Part shown: piece by piece, positions 11,764-23,608 of the stretch
How positions within the stretch are numbered: the first letter of the stretch is position 1
Layout of the letters: every line of letters starts with the position of its first letter
From: Sporodiniella umbellata
Taxonomy: Eukaryota > Mucoromycota > Mucoromycetes > Mucorales > Rhizopodaceae
DNA: 64,000 nucleotides
NCBI GenBank assembly: GCA_025677835.1
Contig: JAIXMR010000048.1
Location: forward strand, 107,234-171,233
Direction of reading: 5' to 3'
Made by a program: the position numbers and the translations under genes
Notes under the pieces: model-generated
What the model saw: only the letters and a program-made list of their open reading frames with translations
Told to the model about the DNA's origin: nothing
The model's database searches: none

Positions 11764-13820
11764 TTTGAAAGACCCACTTTTTTTTTTGGTAACAGGAAAA
11801 CAAAAGAAGATAAAAAGGCAAAAAAGAAAGAAAGAATAATGAAAAAAGAGAAACAATTTATTTACAGTGATCGCTCTTTTAATCCTACCAGACAAAATTC
11901 GGACGGATGATTAAAAAAAAAAAAAAGAATAGAAAAAATCAGAACTCCAAGCAATCTACATAGATTATAAATCAAATAAACAACAGAACAGCATCCTTTG
12001 ATAAGCAAGAAAGCAAGATACTTTCAATGTAAGGAAATCGGTTAGGAACAGGATTTTGCATTACGGATGCTTTGCTTCTATTTATAGAAAGTGGTCTTGT
12101 TGATTGGTACAAGGCAATGTCTCAGAAGTCAGAAATGGGTAAACGTTCCTGGTATTTGGATTCATCTAGATTACAGTCCAACGCAAAGCATACAAAGCCG
12201 CATCAAATAGACCAAACATAAAACAAGAGATACCAGTTTTAAAGTCGCAACGGATAAGGGAATGGATCGACTATACCTGTAGAATGCAGCTCCGTCTACA
12301 TATAAACAAAGCCTTACTTCTCTCCACGCCCAGCTGCCCTTAAATAATTTTAGCTGCTCCTTGCTAAAGAAAAAAAAAAAGCCTTCTATTTCTGGGTATT
12401 GATTGGTTTGATTTAAGCTGCTATAAAGAACGCCTACACTTGCTTTCGAAGACCAACTTTTGTTTTAGTACATACCAAGAATACTTCTCCAATGCTTCAG
12501 TTATTGGTATAAGCATCTTGCTTAGCTAATACGCTTTTCGCATCAGTCAGGTTTGTTTATAGTGAATCTCCTTTTATAGAAGTTTTGCAGAACCTATCTA
12601 TTTGTTTATTTTTTCCAGCAGCTACTTTGCTTAGCTGTCCTTTTTCACAAAACCTTTTTAGAGAGTAGGTAATAAACCAAGTTAAACAACTGATACTGAA
12701 AATGGAGCTTTTTCTTTTTTGTTAGAAAAAAAGCAGCGAAAACCAACTTAGTCCTGTCGGCTTTATATTTAGATTTCTGACTAGCTACAACCTTGAACAA
12801 TGTTTTTTCAATTAATTGATTACAATCTATCATTGCATTTCAATCAGGAGAAACAGAAAATTAGCTTTTGTATACAAAGTATAATCGATCCAAGGGTAGA
12901 GCTTTTTTTTTTTATAAAAGCAAGACTGTTTCTTGTTTTTTTTTTTTTTTTTTTTTTTTTTTTGGTTAAACCCAAGCTGTTGAACAATATATGTTGCTGT
13001 TGCCTCTTTAAACTGTAGTTTTCAATGAAAAGAGTTTCTTCGAGCTTTTCTTTCTAAAGGGTGAAAACTGGAAGGTCCATTAGGGACATTTCATTCTGAG
13101 TTTTTTTTTTTAATAAAACCAAACCATATATACATACACTGTTTAGACCTAAAATTGTAATCATAAAACAGCAAGCAGTAAATTCTAATATCATATCTCA
13201 AAGCAAACAAACGTGCATCAGATGTTCTTTATACACTTGATTTACGTTATCTGTTTGACCTTGTTTTACCTCCTTGAAAAGACTTTTAGTCTTGATACTC
13301 GCTCTAAAATATAGTGCAAAATACCGACTTGAAACTTTTTGGCGTTATTTCTCATTGTCCTACACTTAAACATCACTACTCTACATAAATCTTACTATAT
13401 TACCTTGATAGCCTTATCTCAACCAAAAAAAATTCAGCTAATAAAAAAAGCTACATATAATTTTGTTATTTTGTTGCTTTACTAACAAAAAAAAAAAAAA
13501 AAGTTTCAGACTAATTTACAAATCATCAGGAAAACCTGATATTTTAGTTTAGTTGTTCTGTTCGTGTTAATTTACGCCCTATTCAAAGTCACCAGTTCTC
13601 GCTTATTTTTCTTAATGTTACTTTTCTCAATAACGGGGCCCCTAAGAGGTATATGTAGGGGCCTAAGGGTACCCTGTTCTTGCTCCTATTGGGCTTTCCA
13701 ATGGATTTATTCTAACTGTTTTAATATCAACTATTCAAACTTTAGAAGCCTTTTAGCCGGAAATAATGTCCGGTAAGCCAGCTTACTTCCACAACTATCT
13801 ACGCTCTATGTGAAGAACTT

Positions 13821-13856
<36 letters not shown>

Positions 13857-14400
13857 ACTCTTACTAGAGCCAATAGCTAACAACCTTATTAAAAAAAACC
13901 CTTTTTTTCAAGAAAAAAAAATAGCTGCTTTCATTGTTAGACCAAATATTGTATAAAATCAAACGGTATTGGTTTCTCTGACCTTCTGAGAAAGTTTAGA
14001 ATCTTCAAGAACATTTGAGTTTTGTGGGGCTAAGCTGTAGATGACGAATAGACTGACAGAACGAGCTCCTCATTTCGTCATAGCTACCTATCGTGTTAAA
14101 GAGAGTGAGAGACAACAGCGATTGTATTCTGGAATCTAAAAGGGTTTGTTCTTTAGAGCTTGGTTACATTATAAAGGAGAAAAAGGTTCTAACGAGAAGA
14201 CTCTATACAAACTTGAGCCAAGTATTGAGTTAGGTTGTCTTTAATCTAGGCTATCTAGACCCGATCAGTTGATCCTCAGACTCTTACCCCAAATTTATGA
14301 TTGGGCAGTAAATACAAGCTCAGAGCATCCCTCACTTCCATAAGACACACACCTCTTGAAAGTCAAAGGACTTCTTTTGTTTCAAGAGAAAAAAGACGCC
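11764..14400. other. Long gene-poor intergenic region
   Basis: About 2.6 kb between divergent LDB17 (minus) and the Pil1-family gene (plus). Contains many poly-T/poly-A tracts (for example 12937-12963 and 13825-13852) and a GC-rich hairpin at 13637-13663. Small ORFs such as 13564-13776 have no domain. It may hold regulatory DNA or an unrecognised non-coding RNA. Confidence 0.45.
13637..13663. repeat. GC-rich perfect 8-bp inverted repeat (hairpin)
   Basis: GGCCCCTA at 13637-13644 and TAGGGGCC at 13656-13663 form a perfect 8-bp stem around an 11-nt loop. A 10-bp palindrome AGGGTACCCT follows at 13666-13675. Such GC-rich structure stands out sharply from the surrounding AT-rich DNA. It could be an RNA hairpin or a protein-binding palindrome; the function is unknown. 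Confidence 0.6.
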
Positions 14401-15551
14401 ATGTTTAGCTTTAAGCCTTTTCATAAAAGCAACGAAAAATCTCTTTCAGAAAAAGGATTAAGTGGAATTCTTGAACACACCTCCAAAATTAGCAAAGGCA
14501 TTGTACAAGTGGCTGATGACAATAGAATAGCTTCGAATAACTTAATCATGTATGGGTCCCCTTTGGGCGAGGATCTCACTGTAAGTTTTTGGTTGTGTGT
14601 TTATGTGTATTTGAGAAAGGATATTTGACATGAGAAAAGGATGTGACAGGCAAGATGGGCAACTTGTTGGTAGAATGGTCTACAGTACTTATGGAGTTTT
14701 CTGACAGTATTGAGCAATATCGGGAAACATTGAAATCTATCACAGCTAAAGAGTCTACTCTTCAGCAAAGCCGGGATCAAAAACGAAAGATGAAGGAGCA
14801 GATTGACAAGCTTTCCGAATCAGCGTTAGCTACCGACCGCATGAATGCTTTAAAAGAACAGTTGAAAGAGCTCGAGGAGTTCACGGCACCAGATGAGATA
14901 GAAATGGACAACTTTAAGCGAGTAGCCACACGTGAGGCGCTCTATTTGATGCTCAATGGCATGTTTGCGCTTTCCAGTAAGACGGATATTATTTCGAGTT
15001 TTGGCAAGTACATTGTAGACGAGTTGAACACAGACCCCATCCAGCCCGGTGAAGAACGACCTCCTTACCACGGAACGGCCAAAACAAAGCGTGTACAGGA
15101 GGATGCTCGGAACGCAATCTATAATTGGAAGCCAGACCAAGGCAAACTGAGAAGAACCTTGACTTCGCACCACGGCCATAACCCACTGATCGCCAAAGCT
15201 AATAAAGACCTACCCCCTGTACCCCCAAACCCAGATGATCTTCCAGACGAGACAGTTGATATGCCGGAACCCACCCCTGTCAAAACACCCAACCCAATGT
15301 ACAAACCTGATGCAGTAGATTTAGGTGTACACCACACCTTCAATTCCCCAGGTTTTGTCAACGGTCATAACCAACCTTTAAACCAACAAAACCTTTATCA
15401 ATTCTATCAAAACTACTTGCCCCCGAAATCTTATGAGGAGATGTCCCGTGCTTTTAGTCCAGTCTTTCAGGAAAAAAGGCATGATGTAGGAGGGTTTGTT
15501 TTGCCCTCAACTAACCCTAACTTTATGTTAAATGAACCAAATGAAGAATAA
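14401..15551 (+). CDS. Pil1/Lsp1-family eisosome BAR protein
   Basis: Two exons, 14401-14580 and 14640-15551, give 363 aa. The start at MFSFKPFHKS is preferred over an in-frame Met 15 codons upstream because it begins the conserved basic N-terminus. The segment IASNNLIMYGSPLGEDLT then DVTGKMGNLLVEWS, with IEQYRETLKSI and QQSRDQKRKMKEQI, matches the curved helical core of Pil1 and Lsp1. SSFGKYIVDELNTDPIQPGE and RPPYHG match its last helix. These proteins self-assemble on the plasma membrane and bind PI(4,5)P2 to form eisosomes (MCC). Residues after about 225 are a Pro-rich tail (LPPVPPNPDDLPDE, PTPVKTPNPMY) longer than in yeast, probably a ligand for SH3 or endocytic partners. Confidence 0.85.
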
Positions 15552-16403
15552 ACCAACCAAAGAGGTGTGGGAAGCCTAAGTATCTTGCTCTTTATTTCCA
15601 TTTCTATATAATCTAGCTGAATGAAAGGGTACTGGGTAAACTTTTAGAGCTTTTGCATTTGCTTATTATAAAACAAATTGGACCCATTTCGTCTTTCACC
15701 TCTTTTTTTTTAATAACATAGCTTTTGGTTTTATGGGGGAGATATATCGTACCCCTCACTTTTTAAAAAGTCAACGTGTTTTGAAAATGAAATACCCATA
15801 GTGGGAAATTTTCTGTTACAGAAACTCTAACTAGCATAAGGTTATCATTAAAACTTGTTATGAAAATAAAGCCTTATTAAACCTGCTTCAAATGAGCAAT
15901 GTCCGATACTTGATTGTTATTTGGGTTGAGTCCAATTGGTTTAAACAATGCTTTGCCTTTTCAATCAAAGTGTCTTGGTATTGTTAGCGAGAATTTTGAC
16001 TAGAAAGCCAGAAAAGAGCAGTCCTTCTTTGTTACTTTTTCTTTACAGAGCTCTGAGAAACACATTTATTATAAAGAATCGAAGGTCCAAATCGCTAGAG
16101 AAATGTCTTTTTTTTTTTTTTTTGACAATAGAATCTAATTTTGATCTTAATAACAATAGAAAAAAAAGAATATCTTTTTAGTATTCAATTTATGAAAAAA
16201 GCATTCATGTCGCTAAAAGAAAAAGGTCTACCGTGAAGGTCTTTCCGAAAAAAGGTCAAGGCAGCTATCAGATTTACCGCAAAATATCAATTTTTTTTTT
16301 GGTTTTCCGAAAGAATCAATAACCCCTTTTATTTTTAATTTCCTTACTTTTTTTTATTTTATTCTTAATTTTCTTTTTCTTCTTTATTTTTATATTGGTT
16401 AAT
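15552..16403. other. Intergenic, no gene recognised
   Basis: About 850 bp between two plus-strand genes, with poly-T runs and a T-rich promoter just before the MAPR gene. The ORF at 15948-16181 has no features. Confidence 0.45.
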
Positions 16404-17124
16404 ATGGAAAAAAAATCAGCAGAAAAGCCGGTGAAAAAGAGCTCGTTGTTGAGCCAAGGGCTCATTGCGCTTTCTTGGGCCATTATGTTCTTCTTTTTAG
16501 GTTCCTATTTAATTACGGAAAGTTGGACCTGGGGGGTCAGAAACAAATGGACTAATATCAACACGTATTTACCAGTAAAATAGACAAAGAAAAAAAAGGC
16601 CCCAAAATGGTCCCAGAGGTTTACCTCATCTTTATTAATCAGCTATTTACTTTGCAAACAATAATAACAATAACAATAATAACAGAGCAAAGAATTGATC
16701 TTTACAGAGAGCGAATTAGCAAAATACGATGGGAGTGACGCTTCCTTGCCTATATACTTGGCTGTAGAGTAAGCATAAGTGATAGACTTAAAAAGAGTAG
16801 AGAGACTAAACGCTATCTACTGGAAATAGTGGCGATGTTTTTGATGTAACTCAAGGAGCAGGATGGTATGGAAAGGGAGGTAGCTACAGCCACTTTTCAG
16901 GCAAGGATGCAGCCCGAGCCTACGTGACAGGCTGTTTTAAGGAACATTTGACACACGATTTGAGAGGTTTTGGCCCTAAAGAGCTTAAAGGCGTAGAACA
17001 CTGGAAAAAATTCTATGGAAACCATCATAAATACTATCGCGTCGGACGCGTCTTACATGACCCAATACCAGAGAATGCGCCTATTCCGGAGCCTTGTCGA
17101 TCGGCTGTAAATCAAAAACCTTAA
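16404..17124 (+). CDS. Membrane-anchored MAPR (cytochrome b5-like heme/steroid-binding) protein, neudesin-like
   Basis: Three exons, 16404-16574, 16686-16768 and 16830-17124, give 182 aa. Residues about 18-40 are a transmembrane anchor (LIALSWAIMFFFLGSYLI). The MAPR domain follows: ELIFTESELAKYDGSDASLP, IYLAVDGDVFDVTQGAGWYG, KGGSYSHFSGKDAARAYVTG. Tyrosines in WYG and SYSHF sit where PGRMC1/Dap1-type proteins place heme-contacting tyrosines. HLTHDLRGFGPKEL resembles the neudesin/CYB5D2 subgroup more than yeast Dap1. The family binds heme and supports P450 or sterol metabolism at the ER; the three P450 genes at 42-50 kb are possible clients, which is inference only. Every intron keeps phase and yields the conserved DGDVFDV junction. 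Confidence 0.85.
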
Positions 17125-17348
17125 TAAAAAAATTTAGAAATAAAAAAAAAAAAAAAAAAGAGGAGCGCTCCATCACAAGGTATCCACACTTTTTTATATA
17201 AATACATGCAGCTTTTTCTTTTTTCTTTTTAGTCTTTTTGTCTGTTTTCTTTCCTTTTCATTTTTTATTCTCTCTTTCCGTGTAAATATTTTTTTCTCTT
17301 TGTTTAATTTTCTCTCTTTTATATATAATTTTTATTATTTTATTTCGT

Positions 17349-18498
17349 ATGAATCACTTCAAGACATCCAGCGTATCCGAAGTAACGCTTGTCAATCATG
17401 AATCTCTCGACACATTAAACCAATTGTTACGAAAGCTGGACAAAGTAACAATCCACAGCGAAGCAGAAGAGACAGCTTACGTTTTTTGTTATTTTAGGGA
17501 ACAGAAGCCACTATGAATTTACACGCCTTATTAACGACCAAGACAGCTGAGCTCAATGAACTTGTTCAGCAGCTCAAGACTATCGACAGAGTACTAGCAG
17601 ATGTAGAGAATGGAACCGAGCAAATTGAGCGTGTTCTAAAAGACTCTCAAGTGGGACACTTGGTTTATGCAGAAGCTACACTCGACTCTGCACTAGAATC
17701 TGCATGCACTTTATGCGGCACTTCAAACAAGGTACTTTTTCTTTTTTAAGCAAGTGAATTCGTCTGCTGATTGTTTTTGTTATTATTATTACAATCTGTC
17801 CTAACCAACAAAAACAAAAATACGCAATAGTCAGATAAAGAGAAAGAAGAAGAAGAAACAACCAAGGTAGCTGTTATGAACCAATTAAACATTAAACTAA
17901 AGCGCCTGGGTATCAACCCTACCCATTATTATTGTAAATCAGGTAAAAACAACAACACACAGAAAAAAAAAGGAGCAACCCGTTTCAAAAAGCTAACGAA
18001 TTCGACAGATGACGTTGCTGTGTTACAAAAGTCTGTCATTGATCTCGAAATTGCCAAAACAATGTCTACACTCATCAAAGAAGACTATAAACGCAGACAT
18101 GCATTGATGAAAAACAAAGGTCACCACGAACAAACCAAACAAGTAAGCTCATGCCTATATAAACAAACACCTTCCCTTCTCTTGCCTCCTCTTCCCCTAT
18201 CCGTTTGCTGATCCTTTATTTTTCTCTGTTTCTTTAGCTGGAAGAAAAAATAAGAGAAGAGCTCAAACTTTGGTATACTTATACCAGAAACGCCACTTTT
18301 TATGTCCAAGGCAAAAATATTGTAACTTTACTGGAGCATTCAGATCATAAACAGACCCCGCCTCAGTTAAAACATTCGGCTTCTGCACCTAAATTCAGCA
18401 CACCCTCATCGACACGGCCTGGCTCTGTTTCCAAATTACGTCGCATATTATCAAAACAAAGCACAGCATGGTTTAAAGCTGCAAAATCCGTAATTTAA
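17349..18498 (+). CDS. Uncharacterised coiled-coil protein
   Basis: Four exons: start MNHFKTSSVSEVTLVNHESL at 17349, introns at about 17445-17497, 17734-17831 and 18144-18238, stop TAA 18496-18498, about 300 aa. The first 110 residues are helical and heptad-like (LNQLLRKLDKG, TAELNELVQQLKTIDRVL). There is a charged linker SDKEKEEEETTK, then a Lys-rich segment (GKNNNTQKKKG) and a helical region LQKSVIDLEIAKTMSTLIKE. Next come EEKIREELKLWYTYTRNATF and a Ser/Pro-rich basic tail (SAPKFSTPSSTRPGSVSKLR). I do not recognise the family. Splice phases are consistent and composition is coding-like, so a real gene is likely. No membrane segment or catalytic motif is visible. Confidence 0.65.
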
Positions 18499-19008
18499 AC
18501 TAGTTTTCAATTTTGTTTCTTTTTTTCTGTTTTTGTATTTTTTTTTTTAGCCTTTTTTTTCTTTTTCTCTTTTTTTTCTCTTTTTTTTCTCTTTTTTTTG
18601 GCTTTATCCTTTTTTTTTTTTTTGAATAAAACAAGTAAAAACAAAGACCATGTCAGATTATCTCCCTCTTTTTTTCATTGTCTGCATAGAATTCTTTTTA
18701 TACATAATTGTCTTTAATTGGAACAGATCAAAGATACACAAACTGCCCAAATCGGTAATATATTATCAATTCTGTCAGACTTGGTCCCCAAAAAAAAAAA
18801 ATTTGAAGTCAAAATGAAATCAGCTTTCCACATAATCTCTTTTTTTTTTTTTTTTCATCTCTCCCATACACAAGGGAAATACAAGTGAAATGTACACATG
18901 TACATGTACGCTCTTTCTTTACATGGTTGTTTTTGTATCTGTTCTTAGCTCAACAGGTGTGTATTTACTCTAAAAACTGAACCTATTAAGTAACCTTGTA
19001 GGCAGAAA

Positions 19009-19045
<37 letters not shown>

Positions 19046-19388
19046 TGCTACAAAGTTACGAAACCAAAAGGCGATAGTAACTCACGTGAAACAACGGGTC
19101 CTAGAACGGGTTTTTCAGGGTCATTAAGGACATGTATGGTAATCTGCTTAATTAGCCTCTATGAAAAAAAGTACAGTTTAAACCAAAATAGAGTAATTCC
19201 AATCTAAAGTATAAATTAACCAGTGTAAAGTTATTACCACACTGAACAGAATGATACACATTCCATCCCTGTAACGGTAAAAATAATAAAAAAAAAGCTA
19301 TAAAAAGCAGTGCTTCTTTTTTTCTCTTTTCCCTATTTTTCTCTTCAAAAAAAAAAAGGATACAAAATAGAAAAAAAATAAGTTTAAA
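18499..19388. other. Intergenic with homopolymer runs
   Basis: About 890 bp of T-rich and A-rich tracts (for example A-run near 19012-19043). A T-rich promoter precedes the chitosanase. No gene seen. Confidence 0.45.
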
Positions 19389-20740
19389 ATGAAATACTAC
19401 GTTGTTTTATTGTCCTTGTTGTTGATCCAGCCGTCTATTCAAAAAAGCTTATCTGCTGCTCCTGGTTGTCGTAAAGATTACAAGGCAACTAAATCAGCCT
19501 GCTCAAAATTTGACTTTATTACTAAACCAGAGGTACGTTCTTAGAAGCTTTATTTTATTCAAAGCTCTTTTTTTTTTTTTTGGATGTATTGAGCCTTTTT
19601 CTTATACATGCATTTTGTTAGGCAATTAAAAAGGGTTGCATCAATCCCACGAACGGAACCACTTTCTATGATCTGAGCGCCTATCCTGCTGTTACACAAG
19701 TCAGTAGTAATGTAGCCAAAATAGCAAGCTTAATTACAAACGTATTTGAAGAAGGAGACACATCTTTTGCCTATGCGTAAGTAATTTATTTGACGACAAA
19801 ACAAAGAGTCTTGCTTTTTTTTTTTTTTTTTTGAAGTTTTTATTAATCATTGCTTTAATTAACTATTATGCATTGACAGGCAATCCTCCGATATTGGTGA
19901 TAGTCGTGGTTATACATCAGGCTATGTCGGATTTACAGTAAGTAGATAATGTTTATCCTAATAAAAAAAAATTTATCTTTATTTTGTTGTTATAGACAGG
20001 TACAGGAGATGCAGAAATCTTGATCAAGTTGTATGAAAAAATCAAGCCAAACAATTCGCTTTCCAAATATTTACCCAAGCTACATGAAATAAGTCAGCTA
20101 CCTACCTGCGATCGACCTAATCGAGGCAAAGTAAATGGACTAGAAGGTTTTGCTCAAGCTTGGAAAAAAGAAGCCTGTACTGAGGACCAATCGTTTTCTA
20201 AGCTTCAAAGAGAATGGGTTTATGACAATTACTTAGTTCCTAGTGCGCGTTACGCTGCTGAGTATGGTGTTGTATCAGCTCTTGGAAGAGCTATCTTTTA
20301 TGGTATTGTCAAAAAAAAAAAAAAAAAAAAAAAGTAACTTGTTTTAACTCTTTTTTGATAGATACTATTATTCAACATGGCTATCAATATGTTGAGCCAG
20401 ACATTAACATTGTGCGTATTCTTACATTGGTGGGAAGTAGAAGATCAGATGAAAGTGAAGAAGAGTTTTTGACACGTTTCTTGACTGTACGTGGTCAATT
20501 GCAATGCTGCTATCCGTAAGTCTTTTGTTTTAAAATCAGATATTTATAAAACTATGCAGGGACAAAGTATGGAACGATAGTGCTACACGTACCGAAGATC
20601 TTCAAGCATTAGTTGATGAATTCGATGACAATAAGGACCTCCTGCGGCCTTTTGAGCTCCATAACTTTGGTGTAAAAATCAGCGGCAAAGAAAGTTTAGA
20701 TAAAAAGGATAGCCGATGCACATCATCAACTAAAGCGTAA
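19389..20740 (+). CDS. Secreted GH46 chitosanase
   Basis: Multi-exon gene of about 315 aa, start 19389, stop 20738-20740. An N-terminal signal peptide (MKYYVVLLSLLLIQPSIQ) is followed by a Cys-containing pro-region. The GH46 core is clear: ITNVFEEGDTSFAYAQ with the candidate general acid Glu (residues 91/92), then SSDIGDSRGYTSGYVGFTTG with the candidate catalytic Asp (about residue 107). This is the Glu/Asp pair spaced as in Streptomyces and Bacillus GH46 enzymes. Further family features are TGTGDAEIL, GFAQAWKKEAC, YLVPSARYAAEYGV and DTIIQHGYQ. It would cleave beta-1,4-glucosamine bonds of chitosan, which in Mucoromycota forms part of the fungus's own wall, so wall remodelling or autolysis fits best. 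Introns show it is resident, although GH46 is mainly a bacterial family. Confidence 0.88.
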
Positions 20741-21591
20741 AAAGCCAAGAAAAAAAAAACAGACCATCTCTTCCCGCAGTACACAGCACAATGGGTGTTT
20801 GTCTCATCCCTCTCTTCTCCTTTTTTATTGAAAACAAATAAGCAAAAGAGATTCAATAATAATATAATTCAAATAAAAAACAGTGCATTATTGCATTTAA
20901 TGAAATAAACGATTTTTAGACAGCTTCTTTTTTTTTTCTGGTAGTACTTAAGTAGTGTCAACAAAAATCGTATTTGTTTGTCAACAATCAAGATTGTCTC
21001 AAATTCTCCTACTATTAGAGAGAAAAGCCGGTCTATTTATTAAATGTTTCTAGTATCTATAAAAGCACAAAAACATTTACTATATACAGCTACTATCTCC
21101 AAGATTGTTAGAGGTATACTAAATCGGTGTGAAGTAATAAAGTCCATATATAAAAGCATAACGCTACTACACGTCTCCATTCATTTCTGTGTCTCAGTGT
21201 AGGAATAGTCAATTTGTATATGTACATTTGGAGAAATTCATGTTAAATTTACATAACTCAGAGTGAGAGCAATGCGAGTTTTGTTTTGATACACATTCAG
21301 CCTTCAAGTACAGACCTTTCCTTGGCCGACAAATGTACAAGGGCCATTTCTTTTCAATATTGTACTGTCTTCTACTGACCTCACTTCCCATAAAAAAAAA
21401 CACAGAAAACAAGTTTAAAAGATGTTTTTACTTTAGTTTTTAAAAAAAGATGAACTATATAAAATGCTAGGCTAAATCGATTGTTTTATCAGTTAAAATA
21501 GCTTCCGACTCTTTTTTCAATAAGAACAATAAAGTTGGAATTTTAAAAATATGTAGTAGAGCTGGCATGATGCAGGTCATAGAGTACAAAG

Positions 21592-21627
<36 letters not shown>

Positions 21628-22597
21628 ATAAACTGGCCGTTATGGTAATCAATAGTGAATACAGTTCATCGGTCAATTTTTTACAATGCTCTGAAAATTG
21701 TTCATCAAACCGAAATCCTGTAAAAAAAAAAAACACATGGGACTTCTAGCAACTATGACTATTCAGTTTGAAAAGAATGGGTTGCAGCTTAAACAGCCTT
21801 TGGCCTTAAAACTTTAGAATGTACCAAAGAAGGTACAAAAAGAACAGAACAAATACTCCAAAAAAAAAAAAAAAACAAAAAATAGATATCAACTCTTGTT
21901 GATGTTTATATATATTTGACAGAGATACTCAAGGCAAGTGCTGTTATTAATGAAATACGTTTACTGTGATAGGGAAACGTTTCTCATTGTACAGTGAAAA
22001 AAAAAAACATGTGTACAAAAAGAGACAAGTGTATCTCGTTGACGAACCCTGATACGCTTGTTTTTTTTTTTTTTTTTTTTTTTTGCTATGAATAGCTCCC
22101 TCTTTTTTTTAACAAGATGGACTGTTAAAAAACCTTTCCCCCACAATATTAGATTAACAAATGTTTCATTCATCGATTTTTTTTAGTTCTTCTATTTATT
22201 ATTATTGCTTGCTACGGTTTTTTCCTTATAAAGTCCCATTTGAAGTTTATATTATTTGTTGAGCCAAAAAACATTGAAAAGATGAAAAACTATTTTTGGA
22301 AAAGGTCAGTGGGGTTTGGATGCATACACTCGGAAGCGATTGGAGCTCTACATGTTACATTTTGTCAAACAGTGGGTTTTGATTTTCGATCAGCCATAAG
22401 ACAAAGGGTTAACAGTAACAAAAGACGATTAAAAAGCTAACGCCTTTCACTAACCCCTGATTATATACATATATATACAGACCCCTCTTTTTTTTGGAGT
22501 GGTTAGACTAAGGAGCGGTTAGGCTTTATCAATTTATGAATATTGATAAAAAAAAAAAAAAAAGAAAACCGTATGTGCGAATTAAATAAAGTAATTG
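20741..22597. other. Intergenic, no gene recognised
   Basis: About 1.86 kb between the convergent chitosanase and tetraspanin genes. Contains A-runs (21594-21625) and T-runs (22060-22084). The ORF 22240-22440 has no recognisable domain. Confidence 0.45.
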
Positions 22598-22988
22598 TTA
22601 TTTTAAAGTAGGGGTAACTGTATATATGAGAGTTTCTGATGATGAATGCCGTTGAGTTAGTTGCCTTTTGTGTTCGTAAGTAGATTCCAGGCCTACTTCC
22701 CAAGAACGCTTTGAGCGAATAGCATAGAATGAGGTGATTGAGTTGATTAAAGCAAATATTGTAAACACAAGAGCAACAAAGAGACCAATAGAAACACGAC
22801 CTAATTCCTGTTGAATGTATTGATTCAAAGGCTCATAGCAAGGAGGCAGTGAAGAATTTAGTTGGGCTACACAGGTGTCACTAGGAAATGGATGATCTGA
22901 CGGGTTTGTAAACCCACAACAATCAAACTAATATAACAGAAAATAGTTTAAAATCTCAAAAAAAAAAAAGGGGGGGATAGAGGAGAGG

Positions 22989-23020
<32 letters not shown>

Positions 23021-23608
23021 GATATATAAAATAGACAAACCTTTGTCTGTGCATAAAGTCGATATTCATTGGAAGATTCTGTCCAAGTTTGTCCAACCCA
23101 GCTGGTGGAATTAATGGCTTGAACATGAACTATAATTGCAATTGAAAGCTGATAGATAAAAGTTATGACAACTGTTGTCGTATATAAGATGTGAATTGAC
23201 TTTCGCTGTTTGTAAAAGCTGCCCAATAACCCAATAAGAGAGGTAAAGATGAGCATGATACCTAAAAGACTGATCACTATTATTCATAAAGTTTTTGTTT
23301 ATTTTTCATTTTTTTTCTGGTGGTTTTTTTATTGATATTTACTTTTCGATATGTTCACTGGTATTAAAATAGCTTGGCTAATCTTGAGCTCTATAGCTAA
23401 TGTTCCAAAAGACACCACAGCACATCCAGAGGCAAACAGTAATAAGTTGATTAGTATTAAAAAGAGTTGACTTTGCCTAGAGTGGTAAAAAATTAAAAGA
23501 AAAGATAGAGTAAAAAAAATTCGTGCCAAAAGAAAACGTTATTGAAAACTCTTTTTAGTCTTTTATTATTTCAAGTATATGCTTATGTTACTTTTGACAA
23601 CAGGGCAT
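22598..23608 (-). CDS. Tetraspanin-family membrane protein
   Basis: Four exons. The first encodes only MPCCQK (start 23608); an intron ending CTCTAG joins it to QSQLFLILINLLLFASGCAV. Four hydrophobic segments are visible: LFLILINLLLFASGCAVVS, MLIFTSLIGLLGSF, TTVVITFIYQLSIAIIV and IGLFVALVFTIFALIN. Between the third and fourth lies a large extracellular loop with the diagnostic FDCCGF motif and two further cysteines (SDTC, PPCYEP), the CCG arrangement of tetraspanins. The Cys pair next to the N-terminus is a likely palmitoylation site. Length is about 230 aa. Fungal tetraspanins such as Pls1 are known in Dikarya; this may be a lineage-specific one. The tiny first exon is inferred from splice phase. 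Confidence 0.75.

Noticed and set aside
13564..13776. 70-codon ORF over the GC-rich hairpin
   Set aside because: Coding potential not convincing; the inverted repeat explains the composition better.
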